Assembly (NCBI GenBank): GCA_034522495.1
Contig: JAXHLG010000002.1
Span: 62,001-126,000 of the forward strand
Reading direction: 5' to 3'
From: JAXHLG01 sp034522495
GTDB lineage: Bacteria; Patescibacteriota; Minisyncoccia; Moranbacterales; DUUL01
Length of the DNA stretch: 64,000 bases
The first letter of the stretch is position 1. Each line of letters starts with the position of its first letter. The position numbers and the translations under genes are program-made. Under the pieces are notes generated by a model that was given only the letters and a program-made list of their open reading frames with translations, searched no databases and was not told the origin of the DNA. Of this stretch, positions 41,492-48,961 are shown piece after piece.

Positions 41492-41623
41492 GTAAAACGA
41501 TATTTGATTTTTTGCGGAATTCTTTTTTCGTCCTTTCAAAGCGCTTCTTTTTTTAAAATATTTTTGCATCTGAGCCTTTTCGGCTACAGCCGCCATTATG
41601 CAAAAAATCAAATATCGTTTTAC
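41492..41623. mobile_element. E8 inverted-repeat element
   Basis: Perfect 24-bp terminal inverted repeats lie at 41492-41515 (starting GTAAAACGATATTTGATTTT) and 41600-41623 (ending AAAATCAAATATCGTTTTAC). They enclose about 84 bp that also hold the small hairpin CGGCTACAGCCG. It contains no ORF and no other copy is in this window. Confidence 0.75.
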
Positions 41624-41669
41624 TTGGCAACAGGAAAAACGCAAATGATTAATTTTTGTAAACTATAGA

Positions 41670-42083
41670 ATGAAGAAAATAACTGCTTTGCTGCTTTTGG
41701 TTCTAATCGGTTATCTGGTTTGGCTGGACCAGAGCTTTGAAAGTTCTCAAGAAGAATCTCTGCGATTGAAAGCTTCCGCATTGGCTTCGGAGCAGCCGCC
41801 TCGGAAATTTACTACTGATGGGTGCACTTTGTTTCCCAACAGCGTGTTTGGACACGATTTCACCGAAGACTGCATCCGGCATGATATGAAATATTGGTCC
41901 GGGGGAGGCGTAAAGGAAAGAAAGGCGGCGGATGATGAGTTAAAAAAGATGCTCAACAACAAGATTCCTTATTTGGGCAATACATTCTTCTGGGGTGTGA
42001 GAATTTTCGGACATCCTCTAGCTCCAGTTCCTTGGCGATGGGGATACGGCTTTGAGTACCCGTCCCTTTACAAAAGCAGGTGA
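41670..42083 (+). CDS. Exported phospholipase A2-like protein
   Basis: The 137-residue precursor has a signal peptide (MKKITALLLLVLIGYLVWL). It carries DGCTLFPNSVFGHDFTEDCIRHDMKYWSGG, whose CxxHDxxYW core matches the catalytic His-Asp of prokaryotic PLA2-like proteins. KERKAADDELKKML follows, as in that family. The calcium-loop residues are not obvious, so activity on phospholipid is uncertain. It stands alone between two repeat elements. Confidence 0.75.
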   Translation: MKKITALLLLVLIGYLVWLDQSFESSQEESLRLKASALASEQPPRKFTTDGCTLFPNSVFGHDFTEDCIRHDMKYWSGGGVKERKAADDELKKMLNNKIPYLGNTFFWGVRIFGHPLAPVPWRWGYGFEYPSLYKSR

Positions 42084-42136
42084 GCGTTGTTTGCTCTGAG
42101 TGAAGATGGGTGTTAAAATATAATAAGCAGGAGAGA

Positions 42137-42390
42137 AACCACTGAAGAATGTCATTCTGAACTTGCCGTGTCCGCCTCTGGCGGGATTCAGAATCTATAA
42201 ATTTGCAAAAATGGCTTATTTATGGAGATCCTGATTTTCATCAGGATGACATTTCAAGGGAATTTCCAATGATTACCAAAAAAGGCTATGTAAAGAGATT
42301 CTGATTTTTGCCCCGCAGAGCGGGGCACCCCGCTATAGCGGTGGCATTCAGAATGACAAAATTTTCAAAATAATCAATTCTTCAGTGGTT
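42137..42390. mobile_element. E4 inverted-repeat element, copy 1
   Basis: The termini AACCACTGAAGAAT and ATTCTTCAGTGGTT are perfectly inverted. The interior contains GTCATTCTGAA, CGGGATTCAGAATC, GGAGATCCTGATTTTCATCAGGATGACA and a further GATTCTGATTTTTG...CATTCAGAATGACA block, making it longer (254 bp) than the other copies. It has no ORF. Confidence 0.8.
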
Positions 42391-42428
42391 TTAAGAGAGA
42401 AATTATTATTAAAAATAAAATCAACGAT

Positions 42429-42791
42429 ATGAGAGATAAAAAAATACAGCAAGAGCTTAAAGAAAGGCTACTGGAAGATAAAAAGAAGGTGGAAGGCGAG
42501 TTAAACAAAATTGCCAAAAAAGAAGAAGGCGGTGACTACGAGGCTAAATATGAGGACTATGGAAGAGAGAGGGAGGACAATGTTGAAGAGATTGCCGATT
42601 ATTCTACTCGGGTAAGCATCACAGAATCTCTGGAGAAAGATTTTAAAAATATTGAGAGCGCCCTGGAAAAAATGGAGCAGGGGACTTATGGGATTTGCGA
42701 GAACTGCGATGAAGAAATACCTGTTGAGAGATTGAAGGTGTATCCGGCCGCTAAAGATTGCATAACTTGCAAGCAGAAAAATGAGAAATAA
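42429..42791 (+). CDS. DksA/TraR-type zinc-finger protein
   Basis: A 120-residue protein with an N-terminal coiled coil (residues about 1-80, strongly charged) and the C4 zinc finger YGICENCDEEIPVERLKVYPAAKDCITCKQ. This is the DksA/TraR (DnaK suppressor) family, which binds the RNA polymerase secondary channel. The C-terminus overlaps the lspA start by 11 bp, suggesting coupling. Confidence 0.9.
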   Translation: MRDKKIQQELKERLLEDKKKVEGELNKIAKKEEGGDYEAKYEDYGREREDNVEEIADYSTRVSITESLEKDFKNIESALEKMEQGTYGICENCDEEIPVERLKVYPAAKDCITCKQKNEK

Positions 42792-43191
42792 GCTAATCGT
42801 TGTCGCGAGTGTTATATTTCTCGACCAAGTACTTAAGTATTTATCCCAGCAGGAACTCCTGCCTCAGACGGAAGGAGTTTTTGGTTTTCTCTCTATCTGC
42901 AATCCGCTCTTGTCTTGGGGAATTCCGCTGGAGGGGCTGTTTTTTTGGATGGGTTGGTTTTTGGCCTTTGTTGGGCTGATAATCTTAATATTCAAGTTTG
43001 CCTACAACTGGCCGCTTTTCCTGACTCTTGGAGGCGCGCTGTCCAACTTTATCGACCGGGTTAGATTGGAATGCGTAGTCGATTATTTTAAAATCGGCAG
43101 CTTTCCCATTTTTAACTTGGCGGATGTATTCATCATGCTGGGAGTGGTTATTTTTATTTACAAATTAGGAAAGATGGGAAATGGAAGATGA
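42781..43191 (+). CDS. lspA: Signal peptidase II (prolipoprotein signal peptidase)
   Basis: A 136-residue, four-TM aspartic protease that cleaves lipoprotein signal peptides. The catalytic motifs are GGALSNFIDRVRLECVVDYFKI and FNLADVFIMLGV, giving the two active Asp residues, and the N-terminal DQVLKY is also typical. It would process the lipoproteins encoded here (14932, 21512 and 37095). Confidence 0.94.
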   Translation: MRNKLIVVASVIFLDQVLKYLSQQELLPQTEGVFGFLSICNPLLSWGIPLEGLFFWMGWFLAFVGLIILIFKFAYNWPLFLTLGGALSNFIDRVRLECVVDYFKIGSFPIFNLADVFIMLGVVIFIYKLGKMGNGR

Positions 43192-43265
43192 GAATCGGGA
43201 TGTGAGAAAGGAGAGCTTGGAAGGCGAGAAACAAAAATTATTCCAATTCTCTAATACATCTCTGA

Positions 43266-43431
43266 AACCACCGAAGAATGTCATTCTGAACTTGTTTACC
43301 CGGCTTTGACGGGCCGTGTCGGCCTCTGGCGGGATTCAGAATCTATAAATTTGCAAAAATGGCTTATTCATGGAGATCCTGATTTTTATCAGGATGACAT
43401 TTCAAGGAGATTTACATATTCTTCAGTGGTT
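43266..43431. mobile_element. E4 inverted-repeat element, copy 2
   Basis: It runs from AACCACCGAAGAAT to ATTCTTCAGTGGTT (166 bp), with the inner GTCATTCTGAACTTG, GGGATTCAGAATC and GATCCTGATTTTTATCAGGAT hairpins. It lies 18 bp from the left end of the IS30 element. Confidence 0.8.
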
Positions 43432-43448
43432 AAAGATTCAAGAATTTA

Positions 43449-44515
43449 GTGCCCCTTTTTTAAAAAATTAAGAGCGTTTCACAAAAATTTCATTGGGGGT
43501 TAAATAGTTAAGCGATTTCCTGGGACGGTTATTAAGTCTTTCCTGCACTAACAGTATATCTTTTTCCGTAGCATTCGCAATATCTCCCTTCTTGGGAAAA
43601 TATTGCCTAATAAGTTTGTTAAGATTTTCTACCCCTCCTTTCTGCCAAGAGCAATAAGGATCGCAGAAGTAAGAAGGGACATCAAAGTTTTCCAAGGTTT
43701 CCAAATGCTTAGCATTTTCTCCTCCGTTGTCTCTGGTCATGCTTTTAACCCAAGATTTAGGGAAGCCCTCTATAGTATCCGCAATAGAATCCTCATTCTC
43801 CATTGCTGATTTGCCCCATACTTTGTGAAGCCGGCAAAGCATTCCCTTTCTTTCATATTTAACCGATAAATTCTCTTTCTGTTTTCTGCCGAATTCCACC
43901 AAGTCTGTTTCCCAGTGCCCATACTCTTTTTTCTTGTCTGCCTCTTTTGGCCTTAAATGAATAGAAACCCTATTTTTCAGCTTATTTCCTTGCTTTTTGC
44001 GAAAATATCTTTTCTGCCTTTGCTTTCTCCCAACTCTTAAATGCCGGTAGAGTTCTTTGTGCTTTTCTGCTCCGTTGTAGATATAGTCATAGATACTCTC
44101 ATAGCTAATAGTTTCCATAATCCCCGGAGGCGGTTCCTCTTTTAATCTTCCAGCAATCTGTTCCGGTGACCAATCCCCGCTAATTTTTTTCTCCACGTAT
44201 TCTTTCAATTTCCGATTCTTTTCTTTATCCAGTTTTCTCTTGTTAGTATTTTTAGCCCTCCTTTCCATAAAGTACTGGGCATCTATTGCTCTGTAGGGCA
44301 GATGCTCCCCTGAATTTCTTTTAATCTCTCTTTTAATGACAGAATAATCCCTGCCCAATTTTCGAGCTATCCAAGCTTTCTTTCTTTTTAGCCTCAAAGA
44401 AACTTCGATTATTTCTCTTTCATAAAAAGTTATCGGCTGCATATTCACAATTAATTATTAGCTGAAATCTATTGCGAATATACTACTCTTAATCTTGTTT
44501 GAGAAAAAGGGGCAC
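43449..44515. mobile_element. IS30-family insertion sequence
   Basis: Imperfect terminal inverted repeats GTGCCCCTTTTTTAAAAAATTAAGAG (left, from 43449) and the inverse of CTCTTAATCTTGTTTGAGAAAAAGGGGCAC (right, ending 44515) flank one transposase gene. The length of 1067 bp fits IS30 elements. No clear long target duplication is seen. Confidence 0.85.
43468..44448 (-). CDS. IS30-family transposase
   Basis: This 326-residue DDE transposase has an N-terminal helix-turn-helix (ITFYEREIIEVSLRLKRKKAWIARKLGRDYSVIKREIKRN) and a catalytic core with YGHWETDLVEFGRK, SMTRDNGGENAKH and DPYCSWQKGGVENLNKLIRQYFPK, giving the D, D and E residues. It ends RPRKSLNYLTPNEIF, typical of IS30. It appears intact. 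Confidence 0.95.
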   Translation of the reverse strand: MNMQPITFYEREIIEVSLRLKRKKAWIARKLGRDYSVIKREIKRNSGEHLPYRAIDAQYFMERRAKNTNKRKLDKEKNRKLKEYVEKKISGDWSPEQIAGRLKEEPPPGIMETISYESIYDYIYNGAEKHKELYRHLRVGRKQRQKRYFRKKQGNKLKNRVSIHLRPKEADKKKEYGHWETDLVEFGRKQKENLSVKYERKGMLCRLHKVWGKSAMENEDSIADTIEGFPKSWVKSMTRDNGGENAKHLETLENFDVPSYFCDPYCSWQKGGVENLNKLIRQYFPKKGDIANATEKDILLVQERLNNRPRKSLNYLTPNEIFVKRS

Positions 44516-44582
44516 CGGGGTTTGAATTTGGGGGTTTTATCTCCGTCTTTACAAATGTAGTTTTTTGTTTTATTCTTATGTT

Positions 44583-44751
44583 GGGACTGTTTCCAAACAC
44601 TGTTTTTACTGCAAGCCCACCTTTTTTGCTAAATTTTCCAAAAATTTTTGCCTTAGCTAAGGCTATCCCGCAATGCGGGACAAAAATTGTTTGAAAAATT
44701 TATCTAAAAAATGAGAAATTTTGTACTAAAACGGTGTTTGGAAACAGTCCC
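44583..44751. mobile_element. E2 palindromic element, copy b
   Basis: GGGACTGTTTCCAAACACTG to CGGTGTTTGGAAACAGTCCC, 169 bp, with internal CCTTAGCTAAGG and TCCCGCAATGCGGGA hairpins. It ends about 10 bp before the T-box leader. Confidence 0.85.
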
Positions 44752-44759
44752 GTATTTAG

Positions 44760-44941
44760 AAAGGCGATGATGGAGCCATCACTCCAGAGCCCCGGGAAGA
44801 AAGCCTTTGGTTGGAACAAGGGCCAGTAGAACCCGGCGGGAAAGCCCGTTACAGCTTTTTTAAGCTGGGCCGCTTGGCGGCCAATTAGGGTGGTACCGCG
44901 GTTTTTTCGATCGTCCCTTGTGATAAGCAGGGGATTTTTTG
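44760..44941 (+). promoter_or_regulatory. T-box leader upstream of ileS
   Basis: The canonical T-box AGGGTGGTACCGCGG is at 44887-44901. Upstream are Stem-I-like elements (GATGATGGAGCCATCACTCCAGAGC, then CCGGGAAGAAAGCC) and the AAGCCCGTTACAGC stem. Downstream is a terminator, TCCCTTGTGATAAGCAGGGGA plus a T-run (44913-44941). Uncharged tRNA-Ile would stabilise the antiterminator. The codon ATC in the Stem I loop region (GCCATCACT) is a candidate specifier. Confidence 0.88.
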
Positions 44942-45196
44942 TTTTAAAAAATCAAATACATTGTTTTATTGCTCAATTGCTGCATTGCTGGCAGTTATTA
45001 GAAACGGTTTGAATTTGATAGAAGCTTATGAAAATTGCGAAATTAAGAAATTTCCCGCTGCCTTGATAAATGACTATGGAAGCCGGACACTGCAAGGCAT
45101 TGGGAAATTCAATGAAAACTGAAAATTGCAAATAAACAATGAAACAATGAAACAATGGAACAATTCAACAATTTATTAAACTTTTAATTAATACCT

Positions 45197-48133
45197 ATGT
45201 TTAAACAAGTTGATCCAAAACAAAAGTACTCTGAGATGGAAAAAGAAAAGGTGGACTTTTGGAAAAAGAATAAAACTTTTGAGAAGTCGGTCGACCAGAG
45301 GCCGGAAGATAAAATGTTCAGTTTTTACGACGGGCCTCCTTTCATCACCGGCGTGCCTCATCACGGAACTCTGCTTTCTTCGGTGGTAAAGGACTGCATC
45401 CCTAGATTTTGGACCATGAAAGGTTATCGCGTGGAGAGGCGCTGGGGATGGGATTGCCATGGGCTGCCGGCTGAGAATATGGTGGAAAATAAACTGGGAA
45501 TCAAAAGCAAAAGCGAAATAGAAGGTAAAATCGGCATCGAAAAATTCAACCGCACCTGTATGGAAGAAACTTCCAAAATTGCCGATGAGTGGGAGGAGAT
45601 TGTTGATCGAGTAGGACGCTGGGTGGAATTTAAAAACGCATACAAAACCATGGACAACGACTACATGGAGTCGGTTTGGTGGGCGTTTAAACAGCTTTAT
45701 GACAAAGATCTGATCTATGAAGATGTGAGGGTTTCTCTTTATTGCCCTCGATGCGCTACGCCTATTTCCGGGTTTGAGGTGGCCATGGACAACAGTTATC
45801 AGATGGACAAAGACATATCCGTGTATGTAAAGATGAAACTTGCCGGGAGCGAGAACAAGCATTTTTTGGTTTGGACAACCACTCCTTGGACTCTGCCAGC
45901 CAACGTTGCCTTGGCGGTGGGAAAAAACATAGTTTACGCGGAGGTTAAAGTTAAAAACCAAAAACAGGAAAACATTAAACAAAAGCCTTCCTTGTATTTT
46001 TCCGAGGAAGAAACTTACATTATTGCCAAGGACAGGCTGGAGGCACTGGATGCCGATTATGAGGTTTTGAGGGAGTTTCCCGGGAGCGAATTGATTGGAG
46101 AATCATACGCGCCTTTGTTTGAGCACAAAATCAAAGATGGATACAAGGTAATCCAAGCCGATTTTGTCGGAACCGAAGAGGGAACCGGGATTGTTCATCT
46201 GGCGCCGGCTTTTGGAGAGGATGATTTCAATGCCAGAAAAGAAAAAGGTTTGCCGATTATTCTCAACGTCGACGAGGAAGGGAAGTTTAATGAAGGTTCC
46301 TGGGAAGGAAAGTTCGTCTGGGAGGCTAATCCGGAAATCGTAGGCTGGCTTAAAGAAAATGGTTTTTTGTATCGGAAAGAAAACATTACCCATAGCTACC
46401 CTCATTGCCACAGGTGCGGTACTAAGCTGATTTACAAAGCTCAGTCGGCTTGGTTTGCGGCAATAGACAGTTTGCGGGACAAATTGTTGGAAAAAAATGA
46501 GGAAATCAATTGGGTTCCCGGCCATTTGAAAGAAGGAAGGTTCAAGAAGGGCATTGAAAGCGCTCCGGATTGGAATATTTCCCGAGATCGCTACTGGGGG
46601 ACTGCTATGCCGGTATGGAAATGCGGGAATAAAAAATGTTCAAAGGTGAAAGCAGTTGGTTCCTATGAGGAGTTGGAAGAGTTGTCCGGCCGGAAGCTGG
46701 AAGATTATCATCGTCCCTGGGTTGATGAGGTTGTTTGGAAATGCGAAAAATGCGGCGGCGAGATGAAGCGGATCCCGCAAGTCTTCGATTGCTGGATGGA
46801 GTCCGGTTCCATGTCATTCGCTCAGCATCATTATCCTTTTGAAAACAAAGAAAAATTTAAGAAAAGCTTTCCGGCAGACTTTATTTCCGAATATATCTCC
46901 CAAACCAGAGCGTGGTTTTATGTTATGCATGTGATGGCAGTGGGAGTATTCGGGGACAAATCATACAAAAACGTCTTAACTACCGGTACCATTGCCGGAT
47001 CAGACGGCAAAAAGATGTCTAAGTCGCTTGGTAATTACACTGAACCGGGAGAGGTGCTGGAAAAATACTCGGCCGACGCTCTCAGGTTTTACTTTCTCTC
47101 TTCGGTGCTGATGCATGCGGAAAATCTCAATTTTTCCGAGGACGCCATCAAAGACATTCAGAGGAAAACGCTGGGAACCTTGTGGAACAGCTATTCTTTT
47201 TTTACGCTTTATGCGAATACGGATAACTGGACGCCCGGCAAAAAAACGGCTGAAAGCGCCAATCTCTTGGATCGCTGGATATTATCCGAGTTAAACGGTC
47301 TAATTGAAAACATTGACGAGAACATAAAAAAATATGAACTAATCAAACCTTGCAGAGAAATAACCAATTTTGTCGACAATTTGTCCAACTGGCACATCAG
47401 AAGGTCAAGAAGGCGTTTTTGGAAAAGCGAGAACGATAAAGACAAGGAAAACGCTTATCAAACCCTTTGGGCCGTTCTTGTTGATTTTTCCAAAGCCATA
47501 GCGCCGATTTGCCCGTTTATTAGCGAAGAGGTTTATCAAAACTTAACCGGGAAGGAATCCGTTCATCTGGAAAATTATCCGGAAGCCGACGCGGGTAAAA
47601 TAGACAAAAAATTGGATGAAAAAATGAAAAGAACGCGGGAGATTGTTGAGTTGGGACTCTCCTTGAGAGCAGAAAGCGGAATCAAAGTAAGGCAGCCCCT
47701 TTCTCGATTGTTGGTAAAGGGCGAGGACTTGGAAAATGATTTTATCGACTTGATCAAAGACGAAGTGAATGTAAAGGAAGTCATATTTCAAGAAAAGCAA
47801 GGGGATAATATAAAATGGAAAAGCGGCAGGCATTTGGAAGCGGGCCTGGACGCGGAGATAACCCCGGAACTTCAACTGGAAGGCAAAACCAGGGAGCTGA
47901 TCAGGGAGATACAAGAGACAAGAAAAAAAGCCGATTATGAAATCAGCGATAGAATCCTGGTTTACTACCGGGGAGGGGAGGAGATTTTTGATAGTTATTC
48001 CCGGGAGATTGCGGGCGAAGTTTTGGCTAAAAAAATGGAAAAAACCGAGAAAGAACCTGCTGATTACGATATTGAAAAAGAGGTTTCAATAGGCGGGGAA
48101 AAAATTACGGTTTGGTTGAAAAGAGTGAAATAA
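45197..48133 (+). CDS. ileS: Isoleucyl-tRNA synthetase (eukaryote-like type)
   Basis: A 978-residue class I synthetase. It has PPFITGVPHHGTLLSSVVKD (HIGH-like), GYRVERRWGWDCHGLPAENMVE, the CP1 editing domain with TTPWTLPANVALAV, zinc-type cysteines (CGNKKC, CEKCGG), GKKMSKSLGNY (KMSKS) and an anticodon-binding C-terminus. The CHGLPAE/FWTMKG pattern fits type 2 (eukaryote-like) IleRS, the form usually less sensitive to mupirocin. It is controlled by the T-box directly upstream. Confidence 0.96.
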   Translation: MFKQVDPKQKYSEMEKEKVDFWKKNKTFEKSVDQRPEDKMFSFYDGPPFITGVPHHGTLLSSVVKDCIPRFWTMKGYRVERRWGWDCHGLPAENMVENKLGIKSKSEIEGKIGIEKFNRTCMEETSKIADEWEEIVDRVGRWVEFKNAYKTMDNDYMESVWWAFKQLYDKDLIYEDVRVSLYCPRCATPISGFEVAMDNSYQMDKDISVYVKMKLAGSENKHFLVWTTTPWTLPANVALAVGKNIVYAEVKVKNQKQENIKQKPSLYFSEEETYIIAKDRLEALDADYEVLREFPGSELIGESYAPLFEHKIKDGYKVIQADFVGTEEGTGIVHLAPAFGEDDFNARKEKGLPIILNVDEEGKFNEGSWEGKFVWEANPEIVGWLKENGFLYRKENITHSYPHCHRCGTKLIYKAQSAWFAAIDSLRDKLLEKNEEINWVPGHLKEGRFKKGIESAPDWNISRDRYWGTAMPVWKCGNKKCSKVKAVGSYEELEELSGRKLEDYHRPWVDEVVWKCEKCGGEMKRIPQVFDCWMESGSMSFAQHHYPFENKEKFKKSFPADFISEYISQTRAWFYVMHVMAVGVFGDKSYKNVLTTGTIAGSDGKKMSKSLGNYTEPGEVLEKYSADALRFYFLSSVLMHAENLNFSEDAIKDIQRKTLGTLWNSYSFFTLYANTDNWTPGKKTAESANLLDRWILSELNGLIENIDENIKKYELIKPCREITNFVDNLSNWHIRRSRRRFWKSENDKDKENAYQTLWAVLVDFSKAIAPICPFISEEVYQNLTGKESVHLENYPEADAGKIDKKLDEKMKRTREIVELGLSLRAESGIKVRQPLSRLLVKGEDLENDFIDLIKDEVNVKEVIFQEKQGDNIKWKSGRHLEAGLDAEITPELQLEGKTRELIREIQETRKKADYEISDRILVYYRGGEEIFDSYSREIAGEVLAKKMEKTEKEPADYDIEKEVSIGGEKITVWLKRVK

Positions 48134-48161
48134 CTAATCAGACCTTGAATCAATAAAAAAA

Positions 48162-48187
48162 GACGGCTTTCGAAGCCGCCTTTTTTT
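48162..48187 (+). terminator. Terminator of ileS
   Basis: GACGGCTTTCGAAGCCGCC hairpin with an A-run before and TTTTTTT after it, starting 29 bp behind the ileS stop. Confidence 0.8.
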
Positions 48188-48210
48188 AACAATTATAACT
48201 CAGATTAGGT

Positions 48211-48352
48211 AACTGATGTTACGCGCCTCTTGTTAAAATTACAATGGCTTCGAGTAGAGGTTTAGCCTCTTAAAAAGGTTAAACCTCTTTGGCTAGAACT
48301 GATAAATACATCCAAATTAGGCTAAATAGACAACAAGCGCGCAACATCAGTT
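48211..48352. mobile_element. E6 inverted-repeat element
   Basis: AACTGATGTTACGCGCC and GCGCGCAACATCAGTT are near-perfect inverted termini. The centre holds AGAGGTTTAGCCT/AGGTTAAACCTCT, another hairpin. It is 142 bp with no ORF. Confidence 0.7.
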
Positions 48353-48372
48353 TGGCAACTTTCAAGGCAAAC

Positions 48373-48394
48373 AAAAAAACGCCTTAACGGCGTC
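48373..48394 (-). terminator. Terminator of the candidate ncRNA
   Basis: On the minus strand ACGCCGTTAAGGCGT is followed by TTTTTTTG. Confidence 0.65.
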
Positions 48395-48563
48395 GTTTAA
48401 ATTATTTAGTCTCGTTTCCGGTGTAGAATAGGTATCCGGGGCGCTGGAAGCCCTTGTTTTAGATTTAGTGGCTCAGCGCCACCGGAATTACCGACTTAGG
48501 TCTCGGACTCAACCGCTTATAAAGCAGTATAGCGTCACTCTGGACTAAAGTCGGGTGAGATCT

Positions 48564-48590
48564 CACACTTCGATGAGTGTGTTTTTTTTC
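48564..48590 (+). terminator. Plus-strand terminator-like hairpin
   Basis: CACACTTCGATGAGTGTG followed by TTTTTTTT. No plus-strand gene precedes it. It may belong to a plus-strand RNA from about 48400, or be a structural part of the minus-strand RNA. Confidence 0.45.
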
Positions 48591-48961
48591 TTTCCACCGT
48601 CCCATGGGAGTGTGAAACAATGTTCACTTATTCCCTCAAAAAATTTATTTTTATTTTAGAAGGCGATTCTTTATTTTTGTTTTTGGTAGGACAGCCGGAA
48701 AAGTCCAATCGCGAATAGGGGGAAATCGCGATTGGAATACTCCGGCTGTCGTGGAACAGCAGAAAGCGCAATTTTGGAAAGAACTACCTCAATTTTTTGT
48801 TTTACATTACTATTATAGCATAATTCCAAGATCTGGTCAATTGGCCGCGGTTCTTCGGTTTTTCTCCTTATTGTAGGTATTCAATCTTGTTTCATTATTT
48901 TGTCCCATTATTGAAAGAGAAATAAATCAAGGAAATTGATGTTTAATGAAGCCATCTCAAA

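Larger units (their letters stand above)
48373..48805 (-). ncRNA. Candidate structured noncoding RNA, about 430 nt
   Basis: A near-consensus promoter on the minus strand (TTGACC 48840-48835, 17 bp, TATAAT 48817-48812) starts a transcript that contains no ORF and ends at the terminator at 48373-48394. Long stems are visible: GACAGCCGGA/TCCGGCTGTC with CCAATCGCGA/TCGCGATTGG (about 48692-48752), CCGACTT/AAGTCGG, and GGCGCTG/CAGCGCC nested in CCGGT/ACCGG. I could not match it to tmRNA, RNase P, SRP or 6S RNA from memory. A plus-strand hairpin with T-run (48564-48590) lies inside the same region. Confidence 0.55.

Noticed and set aside
44950..45190. Possible gene or further regulatory element between the T-box terminator and ileS
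   Set aside because: The stretch is AT-rich with imperfect repeats of AACAATG and ATTGC words, has no convincing frame, and shows no clear secondary structure.
45188..45982. Long minus-strand frame (264 codons)
   Set aside because: It is the shadow of ileS. Its composition (Phe/His-rich) is typical of antisense frames and the plus strand encodes clear IleRS motifs.
48373..48805. tmRNA, RNase P RNA or SRP RNA
   Set aside because: I found no tag-peptide frame, tRNA-like ends, GAGGAAAGTCC core or SRP tetraloop region on either strand.
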